Shown here in pieces: positions 5,506-13,802 of a DNA stretch of 18,419 bases. The DNA lies in assembly GCA_964420375.1 (NCBI GenBank), contig CAYQTK010000070.1:1-18419 (forward strand). Direction: 5' to 3'. Below the pieces are notes generated by a model that saw nothing but the letters and a program-made list of their open reading frames with translations, was not told the origin of the DNA and ran no database searches. A program made the translations under genes and the position numbers. Each line of letters opens with the position of its first letter. Positions within the stretch are counted from its first letter, which is position 1. The stretch is from CAYQTK01 sp964420375. GTDB taxonomy: Bacteria > RBG-13-61-14 > DATKZS01.

Positions 5506-7980
5506 TCAATTAGTAGGCAAAGAGGTGGTGACGGAGTCGGAGGGTATTTCGGACTTTTCTCTCTCACTGTCCTCTTCGCAGGGCTTCTCGATCCTTTCCA
5601 TGGCCTTTTTCATGATTTCTTCTCCGTCTACCAGGGCTTTTTTCAGGACCTCGTCCATGTGCTCGGCGTAGACTATGTTCAGGTCCTTGGTAATCCTTTC
5701 CGGAACTTCTGGTATGTCCTTCTGGTTGCTTTTGGGAATGATCACGTTTTTAAGGCCCGCTCTTTGTACGGCAAGCAGCTTTTCCTTTATTCCGCCGATG
5801 GTGAGGACCCTTCCCCGCAGGGTTATCTCTCCGGTCATGGCGATGTCGCACTTGATGGGTGCGTGAATAAATGCTGAAGCAATTGCGGTGGCCAGAGCGA
5901 TCCCGGCGGAGGGCCCTTCCTTGGGCTGTCCTCCCTCGGGGAGGTGGACGTGGATATCGTTGTGCTGATAGAACTCTCTGTCCAGACCCAGGTGGTCGGC
6001 CCGGGAGCGGATGTATGAAATGGCCGCTTGTGCGGACTCCTGAAGGACGTCTCCGAGGTTGCCGGTGATCTTGACCTTGCCTTTGCCGGGGACCACCGAA
6101 ACCTCGACCGTCTGGATGGACCCGCCGTAACCGGTCCATGTCAGCCCATTGACCACGCCTATCTGGTCCTTGGTTTCGCACTCGGTAAGCTCGAACTTTC
6201 TCACTCCCAGGTAGTCGGCCAGGTTATCGCTGTTGACCCGGATACAGGGACTCTCTTCTTCCTCCTTTGCCACCTGCCGGGCGATCTTGCGAAAGATGCC
6301 GGCCAGCTCTCTCTCCAGGTTTCTGACTCCGGCTTCCCTGGTGTAATAACGGATCAGGTCCAGTATGGCTTCTTCTGCGATCTCCAGGTCCACGTCAGTA
6401 AGACCGTGCTCTTCCTTCTGCTTGGGGATGAGCCAGCCAGTGGCTATCTGGAGCTTCTCGATCTCGGTGTAGCCTTCCATGCGGAGTATTTCCATTCTGT
6501 CCTGGAGGGCTGGCGGAATGGTGTTCAACTGGTTCGCGGTGCAGACGAACATGACGTGGGAGAGGTCGTAATCGCAATCCAGGTAATGGTCCTGGAACAT
6601 ATAGTTCTGCTCGGGGTCTAAGACCTCCATGAGCGCGGAGCTGGGGTCTCCGCGGAAGTCGGACGAGAGCTTGTCCACCTCGTCAAGCAGGAACACCGGG
6701 TTATTGCTTCCGGCTCTCTTCATTCCCTGGATCAGCTTGCCGGGCAGGGCGCCGATGTAGGTCCTGCGATGTCCCCTTATCTCAGCCTCGTCACGCACGC
6801 CTCCGAGGCTTATCCTAACGAAGTTCCTTTCCGTAGACCTGGCAATGGACTTTCCAAGGCTGGTCTTGCCCACGCCCGGCGGCCCCACCAGGCAGAGTAT
6901 GGGTCCCCGCAGCTTGCCCACCAGCTTTTGGACGGCAAGGTACTCCACGATCCTGATTTTTACCTTTTCAAGTCCGTGATGGTCCTCGTCAAGCACCTTC
7001 TCGCATTCGGGTATATCGATCTTTTCTTCGGTTAACTCGTTCCACGGCAGCGACAGCATCCAGTCGATGTAGTTTCTGACTACGGTGGCTTCCGCTGACA
7101 TGGGAGACATCATCTTGAACTTCTTGATCTCTTTCTCGACTTTCTCCCGTGCGAAATCGGGCATGTCCTTGTTGCGGAGCTTCTCCTCCAACTCCTGCAT
7201 CTCGTTTCTGAAGTCGTCTTTCTCGCCGAGCTCCTTCTGGATGGCCCGCATCTGCTCGTTCAAGTAATACTCTTTCTGGGTCTTCTCCATCTGCTTTTTG
7301 ACGCGGGACTTGATCTTCTTCTCAACCTGGAGTATCTCGATCTCCCCCTGCATGAGCGAGTAGAGCTTTTCCAGCCTCTGGGTGGGGTCTTCCAGCTCGA
7401 GTATCTCCTGCTTGTCTTCCAGCTTGAGGTGGGTCAGGTGTGCCACGATGGTGTCAGCCAGCCGTGCCGGATCCTCGATACTGGAGACGTGGACCAGCAT
7501 GTCGGGCGGGATCTTCTTGTTGAGCTTCACGTAGGTTTCAAAAGTGGTATTAATGGACCTGAGCAGGGCTTCGACCTCGACCGAGCTTGCGATGTTCTCC
7601 GGGATCTCTTCGACCTCGACCTGGAAGAAGTCGGTACGGGGAAGGTACTTCTTTACCCGGGCCCGCTTCTTGCCTTCCACCAGCACCTTGACCGTTCCAT
7701 CGGGCAGCCGCAGAAGCTGAATGATGGTCCCGATGGTTCCCACCTCGAAGATGTCGTCAGGGGTCGGCTCGTTGGTCTTGGCGCTGCGCTGGGCGGCGAG
7801 CAGTATCCCCTTGTCATTGTTCATGGCTTCTTCCAGGGCGCTTATGGACTTCTCCCTTCCCACGAACAGCGGCTGCACCATGTACGGGAACATGATCACG
7901 TCCCGCAAGGGCAGGAGCGGCATCACTTTTTTATTATTATCGGAATCGCTTGTTAAGTTGTCTTCATTTTTAAAAAACAT
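5506..7980 (-). CDS. lon: ATP-dependent Lon protease
   Basis: An 824-residue cytoplasmic AAA+ serine protease that degrades misfolded and regulatory proteins. The N-terminal substrate-binding domain starts MPLLPLRDVIMFPYMVQPLF. It is followed by a coiled-coil region (about 225-290, KKQMEKTQKEYYLNEQMRAI), the AAA+ module with Walker A GPPGVGKTS (Lys372) and Walker B VFLLDEVDK, and the C-terminal protease domain with Ser691 in GPSAGIALA and Lys734 in GGIKEKLLA, the same 43-residue spacing as the E. coli Ser679/Lys722 dyad. Length is normal for LonA (about 780-830). The ATG at 7980 is preceded by GGGGG six bases away. It follows clpX by 29 bases and is the last gene of the tig-clpP-clpX-lon cluster, ending at a strong hairpin terminator. 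The final 25 residues are acidic and polar and vary between species. Confidence 0.97.
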   Translation of the reverse strand: MFFKNEDNLTSDSDNNKKVMPLLPLRDVIMFPYMVQPLFVGREKSISALEEAMNNDKGILLAAQRSAKTNEPTPDDIFEVGTIGTIIQLLRLPDGTVKVLVEGKKRARVKKYLPRTDFFQVEVEEIPENIASSVEVEALLRSINTTFETYVKLNKKIPPDMLVHVSSIEDPARLADTIVAHLTHLKLEDKQEILELEDPTQRLEKLYSLMQGEIEILQVEKKIKSRVKKQMEKTQKEYYLNEQMRAIQKELGEKDDFRNEMQELEEKLRNKDMPDFAREKVEKEIKKFKMMSPMSAEATVVRNYIDWMLSLPWNELTEEKIDIPECEKVLDEDHHGLEKVKIRIVEYLAVQKLVGKLRGPILCLVGPPGVGKTSLGKSIARSTERNFVRISLGGVRDEAEIRGHRRTYIGALPGKLIQGMKRAGSNNPVFLLDEVDKLSSDFRGDPSSALMEVLDPEQNYMFQDHYLDCDYDLSHVMFVCTANQLNTIPPALQDRMEILRMEGYTEIEKLQIATGWLIPKQKEEHGLTDVDLEIAEEAILDLIRYYTREAGVRNLERELAGIFRKIARQVAKEEEESPCIRVNSDNLADYLGVRKFELTECETKDQIGVVNGLTWTGYGGSIQTVEVSVVPGKGKVKITGNLGDVLQESAQAAISYIRSRADHLGLDREFYQHNDIHVHLPEGGQPKEGPSAGIALATAIASAFIHAPIKCDIAMTGEITLRGRVLTIGGIKEKLLAVQRAGLKNVIIPKSNQKDIPEVPERITKDLNIVYAEHMDEVLKKALVDGEEIMKKAMERIEKPCEEDSEREKSEIPSDSVTTSLPTN

Positions 7981-8009
7981 GGATTACCCCCATATATGTT
8001 TTACTTGAT

Positions 8010-9287
8010 TCAGGCAATCTCAGCCTCTTTCTCCAGTTCAAGTATGGGCTCGTCACCCTTTTTTAGTACATCTTCGTTGACAACGCAACACCTTATGTTG
8101 CGCTCGCTGGGAATCTTGTACATGACCTCGAGCATGTTGCGTTCGAGGATGGCGCGGAGCCCGCGGGCGCCCGTGCCCCGTTTGATGGCTTCCTTGGCGA
8201 TCTCGCGGAGCGCGCCTTCGGAGAACTTGAGTTTTACGTTCTCGAGCTCGAAGAGCTTCTTATACTGCTTGACCAGGGAGTTCTTCGGCTCGACCAGGAT
8301 ACTGATAAGGTCGTTCTCCCCCAGCTCGTTGAGGCTTGCCACCACCGGTATCCTCCCCACGAACTCGGGGATCATACCATAGCCGATCAGGTCGTCGGGT
8401 TGTATCTGGGCCAGTATCTCGCCGATGGATTTCTCGCTCTTTGATTTCAGGTCCGCTCCAAATCCCATGCCCTGGCGGGAGACCCTCTGTTCGATGACCT
8501 TGTCCATACCCACAAAGGCCCCGCCGCATATAAAGAGGATATTGGAGGTATCCACCTGGAGGAACTCTTGCTGAGGATGTTTTCTTCCTCCCTTGGGAGG
8601 AACATTGGCCACCGTTCCCTCGATAATTTTTAAGAGCGCCTGCTGCACGCCCTCCCCGGAGACGTCCCTGGTGATGCTGGGGTTTTCCGACTTGCGGGAG
8701 AGCTTGTCGATCTCGTCAATGTAAACTATGCCGCGCTCGGCGCGCTCGACGTTGTCGTCCGCGTCCCGGAGCAGGTTTACTATGATGTTCTCTACGTCCT
8801 CTCCAACGTAGCCGGCCTCGGTGAGGCAGGTCGCGTCGGCAATGGTGAAGGGAACGTCCAGGAAACGGGCCAGTGTCTGGGCCAGCAGGGTCTTTCCCAC
8901 GCCGGTGGGACCGACCAGCAGGATGTTGGATTTCTGCAGCTCGACGTCTCCTCCCATGCCCATGGAGTAAATCCGCTTGTAGTGGTTGTAAACCGCCACC
9001 GCCAGCGTCTTCTTGGCATCTTCCTGGCCGATCACGTACTCGTCAAGGAACTCCTTGATCTCCTTGGGAGTGGGAAGCTTCCCTCTGCCGGTATAGTACT
9101 CGCGCTCTTTCTCGCGCTCCTCCGCAATGATGTCGTTGCACAGCTCAATGCACTCATTGCAGATATAAACCGTCGGCCCGGCGATAAGCTTCTTGACTTC
9201 TTTCTGGCTCCTTCCACAAAAGGAGCATGTTATAGAGCCTCCTCCGCTTGTTCCATCGCTACTGTTATTATTATTTTTCTTCGCCAC
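8010..9287 (-). CDS. clpX: ATP-dependent Clp protease ATP-binding subunit ClpX
   Basis: The unfoldase that feeds substrates to ClpP, 425 residues from this start. The N-terminal zinc-binding domain has four cysteines (C21, C24, C43, C46: ITCSFCGRS and YICNECIELC). The AAA+ domain has Walker A GPTGVGKT (Lys132), pore loop GYVG (159-162), Walker B IVYIDEIDKL and the substrate-gripping RKH loop in GGRKHPQQEF. The ClpP-docking loop reads MGF in RQGMGFGADL, against IGF in E. coli. The frame opens with GTG at 9296, but GTG at 9287 is preferred because GAGAGGTGA, nearly a perfect ribosome site, lies five bases before it and would overlap the first GTG. The clpP stop is 133 bases upstream, a longer gap than between the other genes. 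Confidence 0.96.
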   Translation of the reverse strand: MAKKNNNNSSDGTSGGGSITCSFCGRSQKEVKKLIAGPTVYICNECIELCNDIIAEEREKEREYYTGRGKLPTPKEIKEFLDEYVIGQEDAKKTLAVAVYNHYKRIYSMGMGGDVELQKSNILLVGPTGVGKTLLAQTLARFLDVPFTIADATCLTEAGYVGEDVENIIVNLLRDADDNVERAERGIVYIDEIDKLSRKSENPSITRDVSGEGVQQALLKIIEGTVANVPPKGGRKHPQQEFLQVDTSNILFICGGAFVGMDKVIEQRVSRQGMGFGADLKSKSEKSIGEILAQIQPDDLIGYGMIPEFVGRIPVVASLNELGENDLISILVEPKNSLVKQYKKLFELENVKLKFSEGALREIAKEAIKRGTGARGLRAILERNMLEVMYKIPSERNIRCCVVNEDVLKKGDEPILELEKEAEIA

Positions 9288-9330
9288 GGCCCTCACCTCT
9301 CAAATAAGGTTGTGTCTTACCTATTTCAAA

Positions 9331-9358
9331 TTCATAAAACCCTGACTTTTATTATCAA
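9331..9358 (-). promoter_or_regulatory. Possible internal promoter before clpX
   Basis: In the clpP-clpX gap the minus strand shows TTGATA (9358-9353), 16 bases, TATGAA (9336-9331). The gap also has a small CCCCT/AGGGG hairpin at 9401-9415. This would allow clpX-lon expression apart from tig-clpP. The match is moderate and unproven. Confidence 0.35.
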
Positions 9359-9420
9359 GGATGTCTGTTTCGTGTTGCTGTTCCCGCCCGCTTCTTAAAC
9401 CCCTAAGAGAGGGGCAGGTC

Positions 9421-10017
9421 TTACTTGGAGCTTTGTTTCCGCATGTCCACCACTTCATCCACCAGGCCGTATTTCACTGCTTCCTCTCCATCCAGGAAGT
9501 AGTCCCTTTCCGTGTCCCTTGTGATGGTCTCCATGTCCTGGCCCGTATGAATGGAGAGCACATGGTTGATCCATTCCCGGAGCTTGAGTATCTCCTTGGC
9601 ATGGATGTCGATCTCAGTGGCCTGGCCGCTGAAAGCGCCCATGGGCTGATGGATCAGTATCCTGGAGTGGGGAAGGGCATACCTTTTGCCTTTGGCTCCG
9701 GAACCCAGAAGCAAGGCCCCCATGCTGGCCGCCTGGCCCATGCAGAGAGTGCTCACGTCAGGCTTTACGTACTGCATGGTATCGTAAATGGCCAGTCCCG
9801 AGGTCACCGAACCGCCGGGAGAATTAATGTACATGTTGATGTCCTTGTCCGGGTCCTCGGACTCCAGGAAAAGAAGCTGGGCAATGATGAGGTTGGCTAT
9901 TTCGTCGTTGATGCCGGTGCCGATAAAAATGATGCGGTCCTTCAATAGCCGCGAGTATATGTCATAAGCCCGCTCACCGCGCGGCGTCTGTTCTATCACC
10001 ATAGGTATTAATGTCAT
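9421..10017 (-). CDS. clpP: ATP-dependent Clp protease proteolytic subunit ClpP
   Basis: A 198-residue serine peptidase that forms the tetradecameric chamber of ClpXP. The catalytic triad is intact with canonical numbering: Ser98 in GQAASMGALLL, His123 in RILIHQP and Asp172 in ERDYF. The oxyanion-hole signature SPGGSVTSGLAIYD is present. The N-terminal MTLIPMVIEQTPRGERAYDI is the usual ClpP start and contains the short propeptide-like residues before MVIEQ; Met6 is an alternative start. The gene begins six bases after the tig stop, with AGAGGAGAG inside the end of tig as its ribosome site, so the two are translated from one message. Confidence 0.97.
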   Translation of the reverse strand: MTLIPMVIEQTPRGERAYDIYSRLLKDRIIFIGTGINDEIANLIIAQLLFLESEDPDKDINMYINSPGGSVTSGLAIYDTMQYVKPDVSTLCMGQAASMGALLLGSGAKGKRYALPHSRILIHQPMGAFSGQATEIDIHAKEILKLREWINHVLSIHTGQDMETITRDTERDYFLDGEEAVKYGLVDEVVDMRKQSSK

Positions 10018-10023
10018 GAAAAC

Positions 10024-11379
10024 TTAACTCTCCTCTGTTACTGCTTCACCGGCCGGCTCTTCATCAGGCTCCGGCCCGCTCTCTTCTTTCTTATCACTGA
10101 TATTAGCTTCCCGGACCAGAAAATCAAGAGTGTTTTCCAACCTCACTTCCTGCTCGAGAGTCTTCCGCGTCTGCTCGTCAAGCCGGTCTCTGAACTTGTC
10201 CGGGTGAATCCCCGACATCTCCGCCTCACGTATGATCTTCTTTTCCACTTCCTCTTCTGTGGCCTCGATTCCTTCCTTGTCGGCGATGGCCTCTACCAGA
10301 AACGTGATTTTGTATGTCCGCTCCGCCTCCTGCTGGAACATTCCCAGAACACTTTCCAGCTCATCTTCCGAGACCTCTTTGCCCAATCTTTGCTTGAAAA
10401 ATCTCCGGCCTCGCCGCTTGGCCTCTTCTTTTGCCAGGGTGGGCGGAACTTCGACCGGGTTGTTCTCCAGTATCTTGTTCACCACCGCCTCCTGCATCCG
10501 GTCCTGGTTAAGCTGAGTCGTTCTTTCCATAAGGCTCTCTTTTATGGATTCACGCAACTCTTCCATTGATTCATGCTTTGTATACTCCCGTGCAAAATCG
10601 TCATTAAGCTCGGGCAGAATCTTTTCTTTTATGGTTTCTATCTTGATCTCGAAATATGCCGTTTTTCCGGCAAACTCTTCAGGAAAAAGAAGCTCTTCTT
10701 CATCATCATCATCCTTCTGGGGGAAATACTCGGAGAACACGAGGTTCTGGCCCTTGGACCTTCCCACGAGCTTATCTGCCAGGCCAGGTATCCAATGTTC
10801 ATCGGAGAGATCTACCTCATCTTCCTCGCCGGAGATCAGTACTTCTCCTGCCTGGTCTTTTGCAGTTATGGTTACGGTGACTTCTTCATCGTCTTCCCGT
10901 ATCGGTCTGTCTTCGTCCGGCTCCTTGATGGTTGACGCGCTTTCTTGAAAAGAGGAGATGGCCCTGTCCACGTCTTCTTCGGATACTTCTTCGTCCTTGT
11001 GGGAGACCTCGATGCCCTTGTAGTCCACCGGATCGATCTCGGGTTTTATCTCCACGTGTACCGAGTACTTGTAGGGCTCGCCGGGCGCGAGCTCGGAAGG
11101 GTCTATTACAGGCTCGACCAGGGGCTTGATGCTCTTCCTGGACATGGCGGTCTCCAGGGTCTGCTTGACAAGCTCTTCCATGGTCAGCTCATAGATCTGT
11201 TTTCGAAAGCGGCGTTCCAGTATCTTGCGGGGGACCTTGCCGGGCCGGAAGCCGGGCACCTGGGCCTTGCTTTGAACTTCCTTGAACTGCTCTTCAATCT
11301 CGTCATCCACCTGTTCCGCGGGAATCTCGATGTCCAAACGCCTGACTGCAGGGGACAACTCTTCGACTTCTACCTTCAT
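10024..11379 (-). CDS. tig: Trigger factor (ribosome-associated chaperone, peptidyl-prolyl isomerase)
   Basis: A 451-residue chaperone that binds the ribosome next to the peptide exit. The ribosome-docking signature GFRPGKVP is at residues 43-50 in the N-terminal domain (E. coli has the same FRK loop position). A central FKBP-type isomerase domain spans roughly 150-255 and carries an acidic loop (PQKDDDDEEELLFPEEF). The helical C-terminal chaperone arms occupy the rest, ending in an acidic tail (SGPEPDEEPAGEAVTEES). Length is slightly above the usual 430. The ATG at 11379 has GGAAAGG nine bases upstream. First gene of the tig-clpP-clpX-lon cluster; a possible promoter is at 11407-11434 and a mobile element ends 79 bases before the start codon. 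Confidence 0.96.
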   Translation of the reverse strand: MKVEVEELSPAVRRLDIEIPAEQVDDEIEEQFKEVQSKAQVPGFRPGKVPRKILERRFRKQIYELTMEELVKQTLETAMSRKSIKPLVEPVIDPSELAPGEPYKYSVHVEIKPEIDPVDYKGIEVSHKDEEVSEEDVDRAISSFQESASTIKEPDEDRPIREDDEEVTVTITAKDQAGEVLISGEEDEVDLSDEHWIPGLADKLVGRSKGQNLVFSEYFPQKDDDDEEELLFPEEFAGKTAYFEIKIETIKEKILPELNDDFAREYTKHESMEELRESIKESLMERTTQLNQDRMQEAVVNKILENNPVEVPPTLAKEEAKRRGRRFFKQRLGKEVSEDELESVLGMFQQEAERTYKITFLVEAIADKEGIEATEEEVEKKIIREAEMSGIHPDKFRDRLDEQTRKTLEQEVRLENTLDFLVREANISDKKEESGPEPDEEPAGEAVTEES

Positions 11380-11406
11380 CCTCTTAAACCTTTCCTTTCC
11401 GTCCTG

Positions 11407-11434
11407 ATTTTAAAGATTGAAACGGACTATACAA
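11407..11434 (-). promoter_or_regulatory. Possible promoter of tig operon
   Basis: On the minus strand TTGTAT (11434-11429), 16 bases, TAAAAT (11412-11407), about 28 bases before the tig start codon. It sits between the inverted-repeat element and tig, so the element has not cut it off. No CIRCE-type heat-shock operator was seen. Confidence 0.4.
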
Positions 11435-11457
11435 CCCGCCTCTCCGGCAGAGTATAG

Positions 11458-11677
11458 TATATAGTGCCTGTTGCGAAAACTCCGTTTTCGGAGTGCGCCT
11501 GCCTGTGCGTTCCGCCTGCCTGTGCCGGACAAGGCGCCTGGTAAACTGTGGGCCTTTTGTGGAGCGCATTTCCGGGAAGCTTGCTTCCCGGCGGAAAAAG
11601 CGGACAGCTTGCTGCCGCACTCCAAGACAGCGCCGCAAAAGTAAATTAAACCTCCGTTTCGCAACAGGCACTATATA
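11458..11677 (-). mobile_element. MITE-like inverted-repeat element, copy 2 (complete)
   Basis: A 220-base non-coding element with near-perfect terminal inverted repeats: GTGCCTGTTGCGAAA at 11464-11478 and its complement at 11657-11671. Both ends abut TATATA (11458-11463 and 11672-11677); because copy 1 has a different flank after its end, TATATA is more likely target sequence or target duplication than element. Inside are the hairpins TCCGTTTTCGGA (11481-11492) and CCGGGAAGCTTGCTTCCCGG (11572-11591). Oriented on the minus strand it lines up with copy 1 at 1-239 but lacks that copy's private palindrome and has its own. No transposase is encoded, so it would need one supplied in trans. Confidence 0.75.
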
Positions 11678-11693
11678 ATACTGCGGGAAAAAC

Positions 11694-11778
11694 TGGTGCG
11701 AGGGAGGGGACTCGAACCCCTACGCACTAAGGCACTGGATCCTAAGTCCAGCGCGTCTGCCGGTTCCGCCACCCTCGC
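11694..11778 (-). tRNA. tRNA-Leu (anticodon UAG)
   Basis: An 85-base tRNA. Acceptor stem GCGAGGG (11778-11772) pairs with CCCTCGC, followed by A and an encoded CCA (ending at 11694). The anticodon stem-loop is CTGGA-CTTAGGA-TCCAG, giving anticodon UAG for leucine codon CUA. The long variable arm (TGCCTTAGTGCGT) is the class II form expected for leucine, and the T arm is AGGGG-TTCGAGT-CCCCT. A TTTTT run follows the CCA directly and may end transcription. A tRNA-Leu upstream of tig is, from memory, common in deltaproteobacteria. Confidence 0.95.
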
Positions 11779-11969
11779 TTGCTTGTTTTTCAATAGGTTA
11801 TCATACACCTTGCCGGTTTGCAAAGAAAACCGAAGACTTCCGTTATTCGCTTTACGGCCTCTATTGCCCACTGCGCACATAACAGCCTTCATTTAAAAAT
11901 CTTTTAAAAAATGACCGGGTCTTTCAGCGGGATTCATCCACATGGAACAGCTTAATATAACGGCGAAAT

Positions 11970-13664
11970 TCATTTTTTGATCCTGTAAATCCACACCGAG
12001 GCTCCCGCCTTGGCAAAGGGTTCCCTGTCTTGGAGTACGGTGTAACAATCTCTCCAGAAAGGGTCGACTCCGAGCACGAGGTTGGCGCTTACCGCGAGAT
12101 AACCGGGTCTCAACCTGCAATGGTCCTTGGTGTACGTAACCCCGTAGATTGCGGGGTCCACGATGCCGAAGTGGGCCAGTGATAGTGACTCCACGTTATT
12201 CCGTTTCTGCCAGTGTTCGAGCCTGATCCAGTCCTGTCCCCAGTCGAGGTTGGAATCGGCAAGGTAGCGGTGACCGTGATGGGAAAGGCCGGGTCCTCCG
12301 GCGAGTAGGTTAAAGCTCGATATATAATGAGGATAGGAAAGTAACGCGTAAGCACAGTGCCATACAAGAGCTGCGATGATGAGCGCCTGGAAAAAGGCTT
12401 TTTTACGTGGGATAGAGCTTGTGTTCCATAAGAAAACAATTGCGCATCCTCCGCACGCGAACATAAAGGGCAGTGCGGGCAGAACCATCCTTATGCCCAT
12501 TTGCTTGTTGACCGCCGTACTCATTGCAAGGATAAAGAAAAGCGCCGGAAAGGCGGTCCACACCAGTCTCTTCCGGCCCGGCACGATGATTCCCGTGATG
12601 AATAATAAAAGCATTGGCAAGGAAGCCTTGAACAAAATGCAGGCCGGGAAGTACCAGAATGAGGGCTCCCTCAGGCCGAACAGATACACCCGGTGTGTGC
12701 TCAGTACGTCGGAGAGCTGCATGTCCAGGGCTTTTATATAAGCCGCGGGCGCGGGCAGCCGGATCCAGTCCGGCAGAGAGCCGATCCATCCCAGAAGCCC
12801 GGATTCCAGGGCAAGCTCCGAGGGCTTGTCGAATACTCCCTCAAACATGTAAGACCCGCAAAGGATCAGCCAGGAGATGGAAAGAATGACGATGATATCA
12901 AGTGCTGCCTGGAGAGGATCAGACGGATCGGTCTCTTCCAGGCCCGCGGACTTGAAAGGCAGGACCAGAAGGAATATTCCGAAAGGAAAGAAAATCACTG
13001 CATTAAACTTGGTTATGAAAAGCATAGAGAACCCCGCGCCTGCCAGGACAAGAGTCGGCAGGGTCCGGCGGGACCGGTAATGAAGTATGCCGCACACCAT
13101 GGCCAGGCCGGCCATGGCGGCTGACAGGTCGGTCGTAACCAGGCCTGCGTGGGCAAGCACGGTGGGGGAGAGGCAATAAAGAAACATTGACAAGAGCCCT
13201 GCGAACCTGTCCGCGATTTGTCTGCCGAGGGTATATACCAGAAGAGCGGTAAGGCAGGAGAGAATGCAGACCGCAAACCGGCCGCTCATGAACAGGCTGT
13301 GAAAGTTCCCGCGGTTGTGGTCCTTGAATCTTTCGCCGCTGCGCCAGAAGTCCGTGCCCTCTTCATGTACGTATTCGACATCGAACTTTACGGAGCGGAA
13401 GAACAAGGGCAATGCTGCGATGCTCCGTTGCAGTGGGGGGTTCAGTATCAGCCGGCCCGGCTCGAGGGTCTTAAGATATCCGTAGCCTATTGATAAATGG
13501 CCGGCCTCGTCCGGGGTGACCGAAGTTGTGGCGAGGCTTGTGAGGAGCAGACCGAAATGGACGGCCAGAAAGACCGTGATAAGGAGAGGATGTAAGAATC
13601 GCCTTGATTGCAGTGCTCGAAAACGGAAAAGACTTGCCGTCCGGCTGCGTTCACTTTCTGTCAT
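11970..13664 (-). CDS. Family 39-like integral membrane glycosyltransferase
   Basis: A 564-residue polytopic inner-membrane protein. After a short basic cytoplasmic N terminus, the first helix (about 27-45) is followed by a periplasmic loop with the acidic signature TPDEAGHLSIG (Asp52, Glu53), the position of the catalytic Asp/Glu in protein O-mannosyltransferase and ArnT-type enzymes. About ten more hydrophobic segments follow. A loop motif SNLDWGQDW near residue 460 and a periplasmic C-terminal domain are typical of bacterial members. Such enzymes move a sugar from a polyprenyl phosphate donor to lipid, protein or polysaccharide; acceptor and sugar cannot be told here. No glycan genes adjoin it. 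A 17-base-spaced promoter ends only about eight bases before the ATG at 13664. The stop lies 191 bases before the tRNA gene; nothing is seen in that gap. Confidence 0.85.
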   Translation of the reverse strand: MTESERSRTASLFRFRALQSRRFLHPLLITVFLAVHFGLLLTSLATTSVTPDEAGHLSIGYGYLKTLEPGRLILNPPLQRSIAALPLFFRSVKFDVEYVHEEGTDFWRSGERFKDHNRGNFHSLFMSGRFAVCILSCLTALLVYTLGRQIADRFAGLLSMFLYCLSPTVLAHAGLVTTDLSAAMAGLAMVCGILHYRSRRTLPTLVLAGAGFSMLFITKFNAVIFFPFGIFLLVLPFKSAGLEETDPSDPLQAALDIIVILSISWLILCGSYMFEGVFDKPSELALESGLLGWIGSLPDWIRLPAPAAYIKALDMQLSDVLSTHRVYLFGLREPSFWYFPACILFKASLPMLLLFITGIIVPGRKRLVWTAFPALFFILAMSTAVNKQMGIRMVLPALPFMFACGGCAIVFLWNTSSIPRKKAFFQALIIAALVWHCAYALLSYPHYISSFNLLAGGPGLSHHGHRYLADSNLDWGQDWIRLEHWQKRNNVESLSLAHFGIVDPAIYGVTYTKDHCRLRPGYLAVSANLVLGVDPFWRDCYTVLQDREPFAKAGASVWIYRIKK

Positions 13665-13672
13665 GAACCCAT

Positions 13673-13701
13673 AATCTAATCCAGTTTCACTTGTGGTTCA
13701 A
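13673..13701 (-). promoter_or_regulatory. Promoter of the glycosyltransferase gene
   Basis: On the minus strand TTGAAC (13701-13696), 17 bases, TAGATT (13678-13673). The -10 box is eight bases from the ATG at 13664, so the transcript would begin at or next to the start codon; no ribosome site is visible. Confidence 0.5.
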
Positions 13702-13744
13702 TTAATCGAAACGGGAAGAACAGTTAAGTCCCTTTGCTTTTATC

Positions 13745-13773
13745 TTGACAGCATTGCCGAGTAAAGATATTAT
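13745..13773 (+). promoter_or_regulatory. Promoter of the tetR-RND operon
   Basis: A consensus TTGACA at 13745-13750, 17 bases, and TATTAT at 13768-13773. It is one of the strongest promoters in the window and is divergent from the glycosyltransferase promoter, with 43 bases between the two -35 boxes. Confidence 0.8.
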
Positions 13774-13784
13774 ATCTTTTCTAG

Positions 13785-13802
13785 ACTGACCGATCGGTCG
13801 GT
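13785..13802. promoter_or_regulatory. TetR-type operator
   Basis: GACCGATCGGTC (13788-13799) is a perfect 12-base palindrome, extending imperfectly to ACTGACCGATCGGTCGGT. It covers about +5 to +22 of the predicted transcript, right after the -10 box and before the regulator gene. ACCGATCGGT-type palindromes are known sites for TetR-family repressors, so self-repression is expected. Confidence 0.8.

Noticed and set aside
6028..6621. 197-codon plus-strand frame inside lon
   Set aside because: Antisense of conserved Lon sequence; GC-rich codons commonly leave such open frames.
1..11677. Composite transposon carrying the clp/lon cluster
   Set aside because: The cluster is a conserved core operon, neither element copy encodes a transposase, and the copies have diverged by large indels.
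11893..11975. Small frame overlapping the glycosyltransferase stop through ATGA (about 26 codons)
   Set aside because: No recognisable sequence, and no ribosome site distinct from the end of the gene; likely chance.
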